DNA from: Ceratothoa steindachneri
Lineage: Eukaryota; Arthropoda; Malacostraca; Isopoda; Cymothoidae
DNA length: 64,000 nt
Reading direction: 5' to 3'
NCBI GenBank assembly: GCA_963969495.1
Contig: OZ018317.1
Span: 220,295,997-220,359,996 of the forward strand
Part shown: positions 1 to 11,600 of the stretch, piece after piece
Layout of the letters: the number at the start of each line of letters is the position of its first letter
Numbering within the stretch: the stretch's first letter is position 1
Program-made: the position numbers and the translations under genes
Notes under the pieces: generated by a model
The model's input: only the letters and a program-made list of their open reading frames with translations
Database searches by the model: none
Told to the model about the DNA's origin: nothing

Positions 1-1690
1 TAGATTCAAATCAGTATTGTTCTGAGCTACTAGTTTACCATTTCCACTACAAATGACATTGAGTCATCATTTGAATAATCAAGCGAAAAATAGTAATATA
101 GCTGAGCGCAAAATGTTGGCGCTGTATTGCTACAATCTGGTAGGAACGGAAGAAGATGAAAGGTCGCTAATTAAATTGTATACTGTTACTAACGAGTTGT
201 TGGAAGAAGCCAATATGCCGTTACAAGGATGGACAACTAACTCGACACAGTTAAACAATATAATAGGCAATGATGAGGATGGAAATGAAAAAATATATTG
301 AGAATAAATTGGAATTACAATAAGGATACTATTTCAGTAAATAACGTTAAATAGCATACGGCCACGACGAGTAAGATAACGCTCTTAAGTAATATAAGTA
401 AAGTATTCGATTCCTTGGGGTTGGTTTCCCCGTTAATTACTCCCATGAAACTGCTAGTCTAGGAAACTTGGAGTAGGAAGTAGGGGTGGGATGAGGATCT
501 TTCCATGGAAATTATAAATAAATGGGAGGAAATGAGCTTAGAAGCGAAGGAGTTGGATACTATCGAATATCTAAGGGCGGTATTGCACAGTGGAGAACCG
601 TATGACCTTCACATATTTTGTGATGCTTCGCAAAAAGCGTACGGAGCCGTAGCGTATGCTACAAATTATAGATCCGATCCCATGTTAATAATCTCTAAAT
701 CTCGCATCTCACTTATGAAAGAAAAGACCATACCACGATTAGAATTAATGACCATGTATGTGGCGGTGAAATTAGGTGAATATTTGAAAGAGGTATTGAA
801 CGATATTAAGATACACACGTAGTTATATTTGGTCGGACAGCGAAGTGTCTTTGCAGTGGGTAAGGAATAAAAATTGTAAAATAGTGTATGTACAAAATAG
901 GGTAGTAGATATGGGTCGTACAGATCCCCAATGTATATATTTATATCTACCTACAGAGAGCAACCCAGTGGACATGCTGACGGGAAAGGTAAAGTTTGCC
1001 AAATGTAAAGACTCCATATTATGGCTCTGAGGTCCGGAGTGGCTAAATAACAAAGAAAAATGGCCACAACCAAAAGTATGAGCAAGATGTCGATTCAGCG
1101 AAATCATTGTTAGCCGTGAAATCCCAGCCGATACAATATATTCTCGATCCCAACACACAATCGGTAGTTGGAATAAATGGATAAGAGTAACTAAACTAGT
1201 TTTCACGTTTATTAACCAGACCAGTGGCGATAAGTTTAAATTTAATCCACAACAGTATTGGTTGGAAAATTTGAAAAAATGTTCATTTAAGGAAATTTGT
1301 GATTATTTTAAAAATGACAAATTAAGTAAACCCCTTATCTAGTTAAAGAGTTTAATTTATTCCAAAATGAATGTGTAATACGATGTAGGGGTAGTATCAG
1401 TAATGGCGACTTGCCATACCATACAAGATTCCCTATTCTTCTCCCCATCAAACATCATATAACAGATCTACTCATTAATAATGCACACGAACAGAGCATA
1501 CATGCAGGAATTCAGGAAACTATGTAAATTAAGGGAAAATTTTGGAACCCCAAAGGCAGACAAAGGGTCAAAAACATAATAATTAAATGTTTTTTGTGCA
1601 GAAGGTTGGAAGGAGTATCCCATCTCTATCCTAAATCTCCTCCATTACCGAGAGAACGAGTGGAGGATGTTAATGTTAATATTTAATAGA
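1..1690 (+). pseudogene. BEL/Pao retrotransposon pol relic
   Basis: Remnant of a BEL/Pao LTR-retrotransposon polyprotein read across several frames and stops. Near 53-301 lies the end of the reverse-transcriptase region. At 505-822 is the Pao RNase-H-like segment, with LHIFCDASQKAYGAVAY and IPRLELM, both hallmarks of this family. At 845-1080 follows the stretch ending in a form of the Pao motif 'PTEQNPAD' (here PTESNPVDMLT). At 1370-1680 is the H2C2 integrase zinc-binding region, with HAGIQET, FWNPKGRQRVK and CFLCRR. It stops after LPRERV, so the integrase catalytic core and 3' LTR are missing, and the 5' part runs off the window. The order of domains matches the family and identification is firm; the gene is clearly dead. 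Confidence 0.85.
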
Positions 1691-2189
1691 ATCAAATATT
1701 GGGTTAATGAAAATTAAAGAGACGCCTGATAATTTATTGCAATAATTTTTATTCTTCTTTTCGGTCGCAAGATGTCGTAATTTTTTTACTCCCGGAAACG
1801 AAAGTGGGAATTGTAAATAAACATTTCTTTTAATTTAGTTTCCTTTTTATATTAAAGCAAGTTGGGAGTAGTAGTAATAATGATTTGGGCTAAATAACTT
1901 TTAATAAGTAGTCGTCATTGCGTTTTGCGAGTGTATTGTTTCGAGTTGCCACCTAGCACAGCTCCGGGTGTACCGAGAAGCAGTTTCTTTCTTTTCTGCT
2001 ACTACGACTCAGTGTCAAGACGAAAAAACAGACTCCGTTAAATATCTACCAAAATTTACGCGAGTTGTCAAGTTTTGGTTCATGCCGTAGGATAATAACT
2101 TAGCTATTTTGATTTAAATCTCATAAATATTAATGGATAAATAAGACATTATCTCGCTCCAAGACCAAGAATAATCACCATGTCATTTA
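1691..2189. other. AT-rich spacer, nothing recognised
   Basis: No reading frame or repeat I recognise. It separates the BEL/Pao relic from the Penelope-like element and may contain degraded 3' sequence of the former. Confidence 0.4.
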
Positions 2190-2634
2190 TTAATAATATC
2201 TACCTATTAGTTTCATTAAATTACCTCCTTTACTAAAACCTTTGAACATAAATGTTATTTTTAAATATGAAAACACTATCCATCGCCTTCTCGTAAAAAT
2301 TCCCCCCCTTCCTAAACCAGGCATTGTATATTCTATTGGTTGCAATAATTGTTAAAAATGCTATTATGGACAGACAGGTAAAGAATTGAGTGTTAGAGTT
2401 AAACAGCACCAAACTAATGTTCGTAATTTTTGTCAACAATCTGCATTATTTTTACATATCTATAATCAGGATCATACTATTAATTGGAATAGTGCTACAC
2501 CTGTTATTAAATGTACAAACTACATTTCAAGAAATATTTTGGAATATATTTCTATTAATACTTTTCTTAATTTTAATATTAGCCCTGGATTGTTAAGCCT
2601 AGATCCTATCATATCTAATTATATTAAATAACAA
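2190..2634 (+). pseudogene. Penelope-like element, GIY-YIG endonuclease end
   Basis: C-terminal part of a Penelope-like retroelement (PLE) protein. The frame carries VYSIGCNNC then CYYGQTGKELSVRVKQH, the GIY-YIG nuclease core, followed by FLHIYNQDHTINW and ISRNILEYISIN, which match the rest of the PLE endonuclease. One stop (C*KC) falls between the GIY and YIG halves, and the upstream reverse transcriptase is absent. In the family this domain nicks target DNA to prime reverse transcription. The copy is 5' truncated and followed by its 3' region and an (AT)n tract. Closely related tails occur at 28292-28790 and, on the other strand, 30887-31180. Confidence 0.8.
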
Positions 2635-2740
2635 ATTAAAGTGTTTAAATAATTTGTACTCCCTAGTTAGGGTTTTGATGCAGGTAGCCGTTTTAACCCC
2701 CCACTCCTTACTATTTAAGGCATTGTCTGTCCTAACCTAC

Positions 2741-2790
2741 GTTATTCCATGAAGAGGTCTTTTAGAATAAAGACGAAAGCACTCGGAATC
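2741..2790 (+). ncRNA. hammerhead-ribozyme-like fold in PLE 3' region
   Basis: About 110 nt after the PLE stop. Seen: ATTCC (2744-2748) and GGAAT (2785-2789) can form stem I. A core ATGAAGA resembles CUGANGA with one mismatch (position C3). GTCTTT (2757-2762) pairs with AAAGAC (2769-2774) as stem II, immediately followed by the invariant GAAA (2775-2778), a minimal stem III and a UC cleavage-type dinucleotide (2783-2784). Hammerhead motifs are established in PLE terminal repeats. The C3 change suggests this copy is inactive. Confidence 0.5.
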
Positions 2791-2857
2791 GTTTTTCAAT
2801 TGTACTTGTGGGTGTTATTTATCATAATTTTGACTCACGTGCAAGTTGTGAGTTTCT

Positions 2858-2861
<4 letters not shown>

Positions 2862-2941
<80 letters not shown>
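2862..2941. repeat. (AT)n microsatellite
   Basis: About 80 bp of uninterrupted AT dinucleotides directly downstream of the PLE 3' region. Open frames across it (IYIYIY) are artefacts of the repeat. Confidence 0.95.
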
Positions 2942-2944
<3 letters not shown>

Positions 2945-3021
2945 CATATATACATACATTAACAAATATATTTACATTTCTTATTTTTTGTATTCAAATT
3001 CACAGATTCAAATTACTCTAT

Positions 3022-3420
3022 ATATTCTCACCAGGCAATGGCCTCACCCCTTTCCTCTACGGGGGAGAGCTTGCGCTTCGCTACTATAATAATTTTAAAA
3101 AGGAACTCTGAACTAAATTGCCCCCTTTCAAAATATCACGTTGCTAAAATATAGTTGTAGAAGAAGATATATAGAAATCAATTTTAGGAACTTCACCATT
3201 TGTAATTCTTTGAGTTTTAAAATATTCACAAAATTTCGATACTTATATTTATTTCTGAACTTCACCATTTTATTTTTTGATATTATAAATGAATTATTAG
3301 AAATAATTTTGCTAAAAAAATATAAGTCATAACCAAACTAAGCTGAAATTATTATTCAAATTCTCAAAAAATCCCCTCCTTAAATTATAGTTAGGGATGA
3401 TGATGATGATGATGATGATT
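3022..3420 (+). repeat. dispersed repeat A, copy 1, ending in (GAT)n
   Basis: Non-coding repeat shared with 17105-17597. Both start near an 'accaggcaatggc'-type motif followed by 'gggagcttgcgcttc', run through a shared AT-rich body (atatcacgttgctaaaatat, then cttcaccatttgtaattctt) and end in a (GAT)n tract, here at 3397-3419. The same AT-rich core is present, more diverged, at 46740-47010 and 54160-54340. No coding capacity is seen. The simple-repeat tail suggests a retroposed element, but its class is unknown. Confidence 0.7.
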
Positions 3421-5049
3421 TCCTTATTTCAATTTTAGACATATTATTTTATATGTGCAGAAGAGTATGCTGTAATTTTCTAAGACCACGGTGCGTCCAT
3501 TTTGTGGATTTTTTTCCTGAGCTTATTGAATCCTGCAATTTAGTGCCAGTAGCCTACTTATTCCAGAATCCAATCACCACAAATCAAGGAATAAATTACG
3601 CCCCAGGAAATATTGGTTTTAAAGCCTAACGAAATATAAAAATAGCAAAAAACACTGGCTTGTAACCTACAGGAAAAATATCGGTGTAGGAATACGAATC
3701 ACACGTGTCTATAAATAAAAGAATAAATAAATGGAAATCTAAGGATATAAAATCCCAGAGAATAAAATCTAGAATTACAACCTGTTTTCCATCGCCAAAC
3801 AAATGTTCTTCACGCCATGAATTTACACAACTTACTCCAAATAAGATTCCAAAGACTCGTGGGTAGCTAACAAAGTAGGCTTGATATATTTCGCCACCCA
3901 ATCAAAGAAACTTTGATGAAAAATAACCCAGTGTAGGGGTGTTTTAAACTGTTACAGCAACAATCAGGCAGTCTTTCATTGTAATGTTGTGCAAGAACAA
4001 CTAAACAATATTTTACTTATTTTTTGATCCGTTAAATTTAGTTCAACCTCCAAAACATTGAAGCTGCAGTATATGGCAGTAACCGCTAAGTTGACCCGAA
4101 ATAAGATTCCTTCCGGAGAATAACCACAGCCGATTTGGTTTAATTTCACTCAACTTGGAGCAATAAGTGAGAGACAGGCATTAATAATTCTGAAAGGCCA
4201 TAAATATGAACAAAAGTTTGCTATTTGGCAATATCTTCCCCTTGATTCCAAAGGTCATTTGCATATTTAGTCAAATTTATCGGAGATTTCATGCAGATGT
4301 GCGGTTTGTTTTTGTTGTTTATTTGCTCTTTAAACAATTTAAAATTAGAAAGCTATTGTATTCTTTAGAAAGCAATTTAAATTTCCTATAAGTACACAAA
4401 TATAATTTTATCACTATCATCATCAGAATAGATCATCAACATATGTGCCCACTCTTCAGAGAAACCCTTTCTCATCCTTCTGATTTTTTGTCGATCTTGT
4501 GAAATTTCTTCCAGTCGTTAATATAATCGTAATTTTTAATATATCAATCTTATTTTGGTTGCAGGCATTTGAAGGTGCTGGTATGAATCGCCAACACATG
4601 GGCCGAAATTTGTTTCCATGTCCCGGTTGTAGAGCGCCAACTGATAAAAATAGCTCCCAGGCAAAAGTTGGCAGAATCAAGGTCCCGAAAGATTGAATTC
4701 CTAATGAGTGAGTCATTTGTTATGACCAGCACTGAGAAGGTTGATCAATTTATAGTGTAACGTCATGTCCTATTTCTATTCCACCTAGAAAATATGATTT
4801 ATCTTTGTCGTTTACAGTCTTTATAAATGGAACAAGTTTCTAAAAATCCGCTGTCTGATACCGCGAGCTTGCTTCAAACTATGCAGATGGTGTTTCTCTC
4901 TGGTAAGGTCGTTTATCTCTGAGAACTGCACCAACTTCTCATCCGGATTAAAAATAAAGATATTAATTATTTGGATACGCGATCGATGATCGAGTAGAAT
5001 GCGAATGTTAATTATATTCAGCCTGTATATGTGACATCAATGGTAAATA
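3421..5049. other. unannotated spacer
   Basis: No recognised protein or repeat. A short frame at 4565-4696 follows a plausible splice-acceptor tract (ttattttggttgcag) and encodes a peptide with CPGC, but it matches nothing I know and has no other support. Confidence 0.35.
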
Positions 5050-5978
5050 AGAGGGGCGGTTAATAAGTTTGGCGAATCGGTAGGGCAAAACAGAGAAAAG
5101 AGGATGGCTGTTTGTGGGGGTGTTAGGACAATTTAGGATTTGCAGCCGCACGCTCCTGCCTCGTCTATTTAAGAAGCAGTAGCTGATTGCAGATCGCCAG
5201 TCATAAAGTCTTCAACAAAGGAGAAGGTTGAGCACCGCACAGTGATTAAACTTTTGACCAAGGAAGGCAAGAATGCAAAATAGATCCATGAACGCATGGT
5301 TGCAGTGTACACCGACACTGCCCCTTCCTATGCAACCATTGCTTGCTAGAATAGGGAGTCCCGCCATGGTCGTGAGTCCCTTGAGGATGACCCCCGTCCA
5401 GGACGCCCGTCAGACGTGACCAACGAGGACAATGTGGCCCATGTGGAGAGGATGATCCTCGAAAATCGACGGGCGAAGGTCAAAGAAATAGAGCGAGAAC
5501 TTAGAATATCACATGTAAGTGTTATCAACATCATTCACGACAATTTGGCCATGACCAAGGTCTCTGCCCGTTGGGTCCCTAGAAACCTCCCGAAACCTCA
5601 TGCCTCATGATCGACTTCAACGTCGTCAAAGTCCACAAGGCCAGAGTTGCACAAGGTGCCCTGCGCGAGTGCGGATTCGAGGAGCTCAACCATCCTCCTA
5701 CAGTCCAGATCTGGCCCCTAGTGACTACTTTTTATTCCGCCAACTCAAGACTGCACTGCGTGGACACCGGTTTAGGGACGATGAAGATGTCCAGCTCGCC
5801 GTCCAGGAGTGGATTGAACAGCAGTCGGGAGATTTCTGGTTGTCGCGAATTCGAAGCCTCAGGGACAAGTGGCGCAAGTGCATTGAAGTCGAGGGTAGTT
5901 ATATTAAAAAATAATAAAACTTTTACTCATATCTCGTTTCCTTATATCCGAATTGCAAAACTTATTGACCGCCCCTCG
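5050..5978 (+). mobile_element. non-autonomous mariner, copy 1
   Basis: 929-bp mariner-family element bounded by inverted repeats: agaggggcggttaataagtt at the left and its complement (aacttattgaccgcccctcg) at the right, each next to a TA dinucleotide, the mariner target site. Full mariners are about 1.3 kb. This copy lacks the middle of the transposase gene but keeps both ends, as do the copies at 24556 and 51337. A non-coding leader of about 170 bp precedes the transposase remnant. Confidence 0.88.
5218..5911 (+). pseudogene. mariner transposase, internally deleted
   Basis: N-terminal helix-turn-helix region (EKVEHRTVIKLLTKEG, VYTDTAPSYATIA, SDVTNEDNVAHVERMIL) continues to KVSARWVPRNL and then jumps to the C-terminal part (ELNHPP, SPDLAPSDYFLFRQL, DKWRKCIEVEGSYI). 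Between them the segment with the first catalytic Asp and the HDNARPH-type second Asp is gone; only the third Asp block (APSDY) remains. The expected start codon is AAG at 5218-5220, and there are in-frame stops and frameshifts. It cannot make active transposase. It retains about 30 nt more at the deletion junction than copies 2 and 3. Confidence 0.85.
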
Positions 5979-6234
5979 TAATAGGGCTATCTTCATAAAG
6001 GAAGGACTGCAAATTGAGTACAACGAAATCAGTGTCGAATTCGAAAATTATTGGACACACTTTAAGAAAGATTTCCTTTTTTTAGAACGTTAAATCATGA
6101 AGTAAATTACTCGACAGACGAACAAACAAGAATTAACAATATTTGACAAAAAATATAACAAAATTGATAAGCAGATGAAGAAGCTATGTGAAAATTACAG
6201 CATTACTAAACTGATACACGAAGTTTAGTAGCGT

Positions 6235-7200
6235 ACCGAGAGTCTCCTGGCAGTGATGATGGCATTTATTCTTCCAATCATTCTCTCCACGAGGGTGTGA
6301 CACTTAAGGAGTGTGATGCTGGCCCACCGCTGGGTAATGACTGTCCTTATTTGTTCATTGGAGTCTGGATTACTACGTCTTATGGCCTCTTTCAGGTCCT
6401 GCCAGAGGTTTTCCAGTGGATCATATCAAGGGACTGAAGTGGCCACTCCAGCACCGTCATATTGCCATCCCAGAAACCCTGTATGGTGGACGCAGACTTT
6501 TGAGAGAGACGATTGTCCTGCTGGAAAATCACGTTCCGGACATTTCTGGAAAGGACTGGAGTTGAGGGCAGCATGTAATATCTGTGTACATTTTGAATTC
6601 AGCGTAGCATCACAAACAGTGAGACAACCCACTCCTGAACTTAATATGCAGCACGTTACCATTAGAGAGCGGCAAAAATGCTTTACTGATGGCAATATGC
6701 ACTCTCGATTCCGCTGCTCCCCTGGCTTTCTGCAGAATTTCATGTTGCCTGGGGTCGAGAAAACCTGGAACTTGGAATAGTGTCGGACCAGAAGACACCT
6801 CCACACTGACACATCCTTTTCTGGCGTTGATTAGGTGCCAAAGCTTGTCGACGTTGTTTCTGCTGAAGTTTGATCGACTGGTTCTGGCTGGCCTTATATG
6901 ACTTCAGGCCTTGTGCAAACAGTCTACGACGGCTTGTTCTAATGAATGTATTAACCCGGCTGCCTTTAGCACATTCATGTTGCAGCTGAACTACGGTTTT
7001 CATAGGATCACGAAGGCTCATGTAACGCATTACGTTGCATACTGACTATGGATTTTCCAGAACGAGGGTACTCTAGGATGTTACAACTTTCTCGGATCCT
7101 CTTCAACAATTTTACAACACCACAAAATGATCTGACGATCCTTCGAGAGATTTATCAAGAGCTGAGACCCTCCTAGTGTAGCGAGCGTATCAGAACACTT
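6235..7200 (-). pseudogene. Tc1-like transposase relic
   Basis: Degraded Tc1-type transposase on the minus strand, running from about 7200 down to 6235. The N-terminal end (near 7200-7080) resembles the Tc1 helix-turn-helix region (TLEESVLIRSLH, ISRRIVRSF). The middle contains a GCLTVCDATLN block, corresponding to the family's 'G.L..I.GTLN'. The C-terminal part has VIFQQDN, the second catalytic Asp block, then VLEWPLQSLDMIHW, matching 'WP.QSPDLNPIENLW'. Many stops and frameshifts; no inverted repeats were located. Tc1 family membership is secure at the motif level. Confidence 0.75.
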
Positions 7201-8856
7201 TCCTCGAGGGTATAGTTACGTGTTTTGTCCATTAACATATCATTGTGAGATTCTGTCGACATTCAATTCATATTAATTAACAAATATGGTGTGTTTTATA
7301 TGAATCGATTTTAAATGTAACATACTGCATACAGATACCAGGATTTCATACATTTCAAAACCATCGCCATTTTAGATATTTAAAAAAGAAGTTATAGGGA
7401 AATTGTGCTTTTAGTTTGCTTCTGGATTTATCGAAACAAGGGTACAAACATACACCAGCATATTCATAGACATGCCCAAGGAATAACAGAAATATATATT
7501 AATAACTAAAAGATTTGCTTTTACTTTTGATGTACATTTGAATAATTGCGCGCTTTTCAGAACATTTAAGTTAATTGGAAACAATTCCCTTTCATCTTCA
7601 GCACCTATTACATTGCATGATCATCGGTGCCACTGCCGTAGGATGAAGAGGGAGGCTAGTAGAGATTTATATTGTATGGGCAACCTTGCATTCTCAATCT
7701 GCGCCATTAATACGCCAAAACCTGCGCATGTGAAGGTCAATTACTCTGAAAAGCTCTTTTATTTTTTATTATTAGCTTGCAATATCTTAATTTTTATCCT
7801 GCTGAGATATATCATATGTGATAACATTATGTTGGATTTATTGATAAAATGCCGCCATTTTTCTCCTATTGGTTTCATTATCTTTTGATTTTCTCTGCTT
7901 TGTTTATCACATATGTCAGAAATCTCCCCATTTTCACTCCAATAAAACTTTCACTTTGGCATCGCTGCCGAATGCCACATTCCACATGGAATGCTTGCTT
8001 CTAACGTTAATCTATCCTTCCTCCATTCAGCTCAATGGAAAGAAAAAGAGACACTTCCTCCATATGTTAACGCACTTCAAAATGACTAAACACTCTGTCT
8101 CTACCATTCGTTGTTTAGCTTTGGAATGCAGTGATCGGTCACTTCCATACCTTGTATAAAAGTAGCGCTATGGATTCAGTGCTCAAGGATTTAAGCAGTC
8201 TCTTACTTCCCATCCACGTTCTCGTTACCATTCTTGTCAATCTCCGTCTATTTCATTGCAAGGAAAAAAAACACTTATCTAATTAAAAATTTACTCGCAC
8301 TCAATCAACACTACAAACAATTTTAATCTTTTTAAATTCAATCAATAGTCAACCAAAAATTGCCATCAATTGTTGCAGTGAATAAAAGTTATTGACACGG
8401 CTATTGAAGAAATCCGAGACAGAACTTGCCCAAATGAATTTCGTCGTAATCCTGCCTTACCCAAGTCACAAAATTTCTAGTGACCCTACGCGAATGGCAC
8501 TATATATTATATACAATTTAAAAGCTTGTATGCAGGAAAAAAGAAGTCAAATTTCCTGTGGAGTCTGTCTATCAGATGGTCAAGAGAGTAATTTCAGAAG
8601 TACTCAGTAGAGCAACGATGTACTATTTCCACATGTAGGCCTCTTTGTCCATAATGGAAAAAACTGAATTGGACTTCAAACTAAGCGGAAAGAGAAACTT
8701 TAATTATTACTCTTATTTTCTTCCATTTATTGTTAAAAGTTCCCCAATACATAAAACCTTCACAATACTTTGAAGATGTCTTTTATATCTACATATTAGA
8801 ACAAAATTCACCTTCGTGTATTCTCGCTTTTTTTCTATTTTAATGCAGCAACAACG
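7201..8856. other. unannotated spacer
   Basis: AT-rich with short frames on both strands that match nothing I recognise (for example 7538-7888 and 7869-8159 on the plus strand). No convincing repeat structure. Confidence 0.35.
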
Positions 8857-9142
8857 AATTTTACAGTTATGAAAGTACATACTCTCAAGTGTAAAGAAAT
8901 GATAAGTGCAAATGATTGCGAAACAAGGACAAAAATTGTGATAAAAATCAGAAATGATTTATTAGCAGGATCGAGCTAATAGACTAAAGCAGACAACCTA
9001 ATTTTACAGTTATGAGAGTACATACTCTCGAGTGTAAAGCAATAATAAGTCCAAATGATTGCGAAACAAGGTATAAAAGTGTGATGAAAATCATAAATGA
9101 TTTATTAGCAGGATCGAGCTAATAGACTAAAGCAGACAACGT
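8857..9142. repeat. 143-bp tandem duplication
   Basis: Two adjacent copies, 8857-8999 and 9000-9142, each beginning aattttacagttatga and ending ctaaagcagacaac. They differ at a modest number of positions, so the duplication is not very recent. Non-coding. Confidence 0.9.
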
Positions 9143-10407
9143 AATAGTTAACAAAGCATGATCACAAATATCTAACTTAGGGAGCATTTCTGTGATGATT
9201 CAATATTTTTTGTATCGCCCGACGGCATTTGAAATTATGCCTTGCTTTATCGAAGTGGTCATGGGGCAATTTAGCATTACTCGAAGAAGTTTAATTCCCT
9301 TTTCCGTCGTGCAAGGGGGTCGCTGATGTTGAGGGATAGTGTAGGAAAGAAAATGGCCGCATTGGGAGACACTAAAGCAGAGCAACTCAACGGGGTTAGT
9401 TACGAGTGTGGCGACGAAAATAATATGCAATATGAAACTGATTAGTTAATTGACCAAATGAATAATTTTCGAAAACCGTTGACCATATATATAATTTGGA
9501 ATAGTCAAAATAAAAGGAGAAAAGAAAAATTGCTCTTTAATATGGTACTCTTAGATGAAACAGCGTGGTAAAAATGAAGAATGAAAAAAGGACAAGATGA
9601 TGAAGCTCTTTTTGGAAAAAGTGTGGAATAGTTCTTGACCTTAATAGTATCCTTTGCTACTTGGAAAATATCACTGCATTATTTATGAAACTTTTCGAAA
9701 TTGTCTAGAGTGTGGCATTTTCTCAGTGATATTCTCCTTAAGAAAATGATCGATCATAAAATGTCTGTGCTATATTTCGTACCTCCCCCCTTCTGTGACT
9801 CTCCATTTTACTGTTTCCACTTAAAAATTCTTCATTTTGTCTCTCGCTTCCATTCGAAGACAGCATTGCACTCAATTTCAATCCTCTCCACCTTTTAACG
9901 ATCGCGGAGTTTACACTGTTCTGTGTTTGTTGCCGCCATTATTGAAGTGACATGGAATTCTCTCTCTACACAATTTTGATACTTGATATTCCCAAAAGCT
10001 CTACCATATTACTGGAGTGAGGAGCTCAAAGAAAGAGTGACAGATATGATTCAGGAAATGTTTCAAAATTGGCCAATTTTGGTATTCTGGAAAGGTTTAG
10101 GTATTTGAGAGGTTGGATCATGACAGCTTTATTAAGGCCTAAGAGAGACTCATAGTGTGTGGAGAATTCTAGATAGAGAATTCCAAAACTACTGTAGATG
10201 TAGTTTTATTATATTGCAAACAGACACCGGAAAGGCAAATAAAAGGAAATATTACTGAAAATTCAAGGACGAATAAAGATGCAAAGAAATATCAAACCTA
10301 ACAACACAGTAAATTTCGACAGGCGACGTCCAGTAGTCAATAGTGAATTCGTGTAAGATATCAACAATCGTACTAACCAGTACGGCCGTGACAGTCTGTA
10401 CATTCCT
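9143..10407. other. unannotated spacer
   Basis: No feature recognised. A minus-strand frame at 9200-9430 (76 codons) has no known match. Confidence 0.35.
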
Positions 10408-10495
10408 AATCTGTAAAATTTGCTTTTGTAATTCGTAAAATTTGCTATTGTAATCTGTAAAATTTGCTTTTGTAATCTGTAAAAATTGCTATTGT
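10408..10495. repeat. 22-bp tandem repeat, four units
   Basis: Four units of consensus aatctgtaaaatttgcttttgt. Units 1 and 3 carry 'cttttgt' and units 2 and 4 'ctattgt', so the array looks like a duplicated dimer. Confidence 0.9.
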
Positions 10496-11600
10496 GGATT
10501 GTCAACTAAGGTGTAATAGTCCACGACAATACATCTTCAAAACAGAGGAAAAAGGAAAGCCCTTCTACTAAACTGATCTTATTAATCCATTCCCCGCACA
10601 GTGCATCATCAAGACGGACATATATTTAAATATAAGAATTGGTATACCCGCCAAAACAGACTTCTAAACAACAAATGCAATATGGACTCTCAACTATTGT
10701 AAACAATTGTGTACCAATAGATCTTTCAGTGACTCCGTTATGATGAAAGTAAATCCAGGAAAAGTAAGGAAATGAAAAGCGGAAACAAAGATAATCGAAT
10801 CTCAGAAAAATACAAGAAACCAGCAACAAACAAAACAGGGCGCCGAATGTGACGTTAGTAAATAGAACGAAATAAAATGAATAATGGTGTAATCATTTTA
10901 GCCAAAATCAATGGTTATTGTTTGGGAGAAAAATGCAAATAAATAGAATATGTGCACCATTTCCGCCGTTAAGTGGATATTTAACGGGTTGTTTTATTCC
11001 AATAATGAGGTTTTCTACCATTATGACATGGCTGGATTGCACTCACAATCGATATAATGATCGTCCGCTCATCTCACAAAATAATCAACATGATTTACAA
11101 TAGCTACAGGTTTGTCTTTATCATGTTAGGTAGACAGGACACTAACAAACTTAAATTTTAAAACAGGATTGAGAGGGCGCACGATTCTGTCTGGTCTCTT
11201 GCATAAGACGAGAGTAGTAGAGTAGCAGAAAGAGTGTGTTCGGCTTTAGAGTGGAGCGTGGGGTATCATTGGTGTGCATTATGAATAGTGTGGGTGTCAT
11301 ATATTGTCTTGTATTTTATGGGACACCTTCGGTTGATAAAGTAGTGGGAAAAAGGTCTTCTTGTGCAGAGAGTGAGCTCCGTGTTGTTAACTAGTTTCCA
11401 ACGAAGTCCTTATCAAAGGGTTTTTCCACGTCATTGCTGAGGGAGAGTGATTTTTGCCGTGAGTGTCGTGTTTTTTATACAGAAAGGGGCGTAGGAACTT
11501 CCTAATTTGAAAAGAAGGAGACGCGATTAAGGATTGGCATAGTGGAGTAGGGAAGGGTTCAATGGAAGGGGCTGGATGGAGGGGGGCTTGTATCTATACT
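10496..11600. other. unannotated spacer
   Basis: No recognised coding sequence or repeat. Confidence 0.35.

Noticed and set aside
2808..3111. Open frames encoding IYIYIY runs
   Set aside because: They are translations of the (AT)n tract; the same applies at 31717-31973.
4499..4716. Short exon-like frame with CPGC after a pyrimidine tract
   Set aside because: Acceptor-like signal is common by chance; no homology and the opposite strand is equally open.
6313..6780. Plus-strand 155-codon frame
   Set aside because: It is antisense to the Tc1-like transposase relic, which has recognisable motifs.
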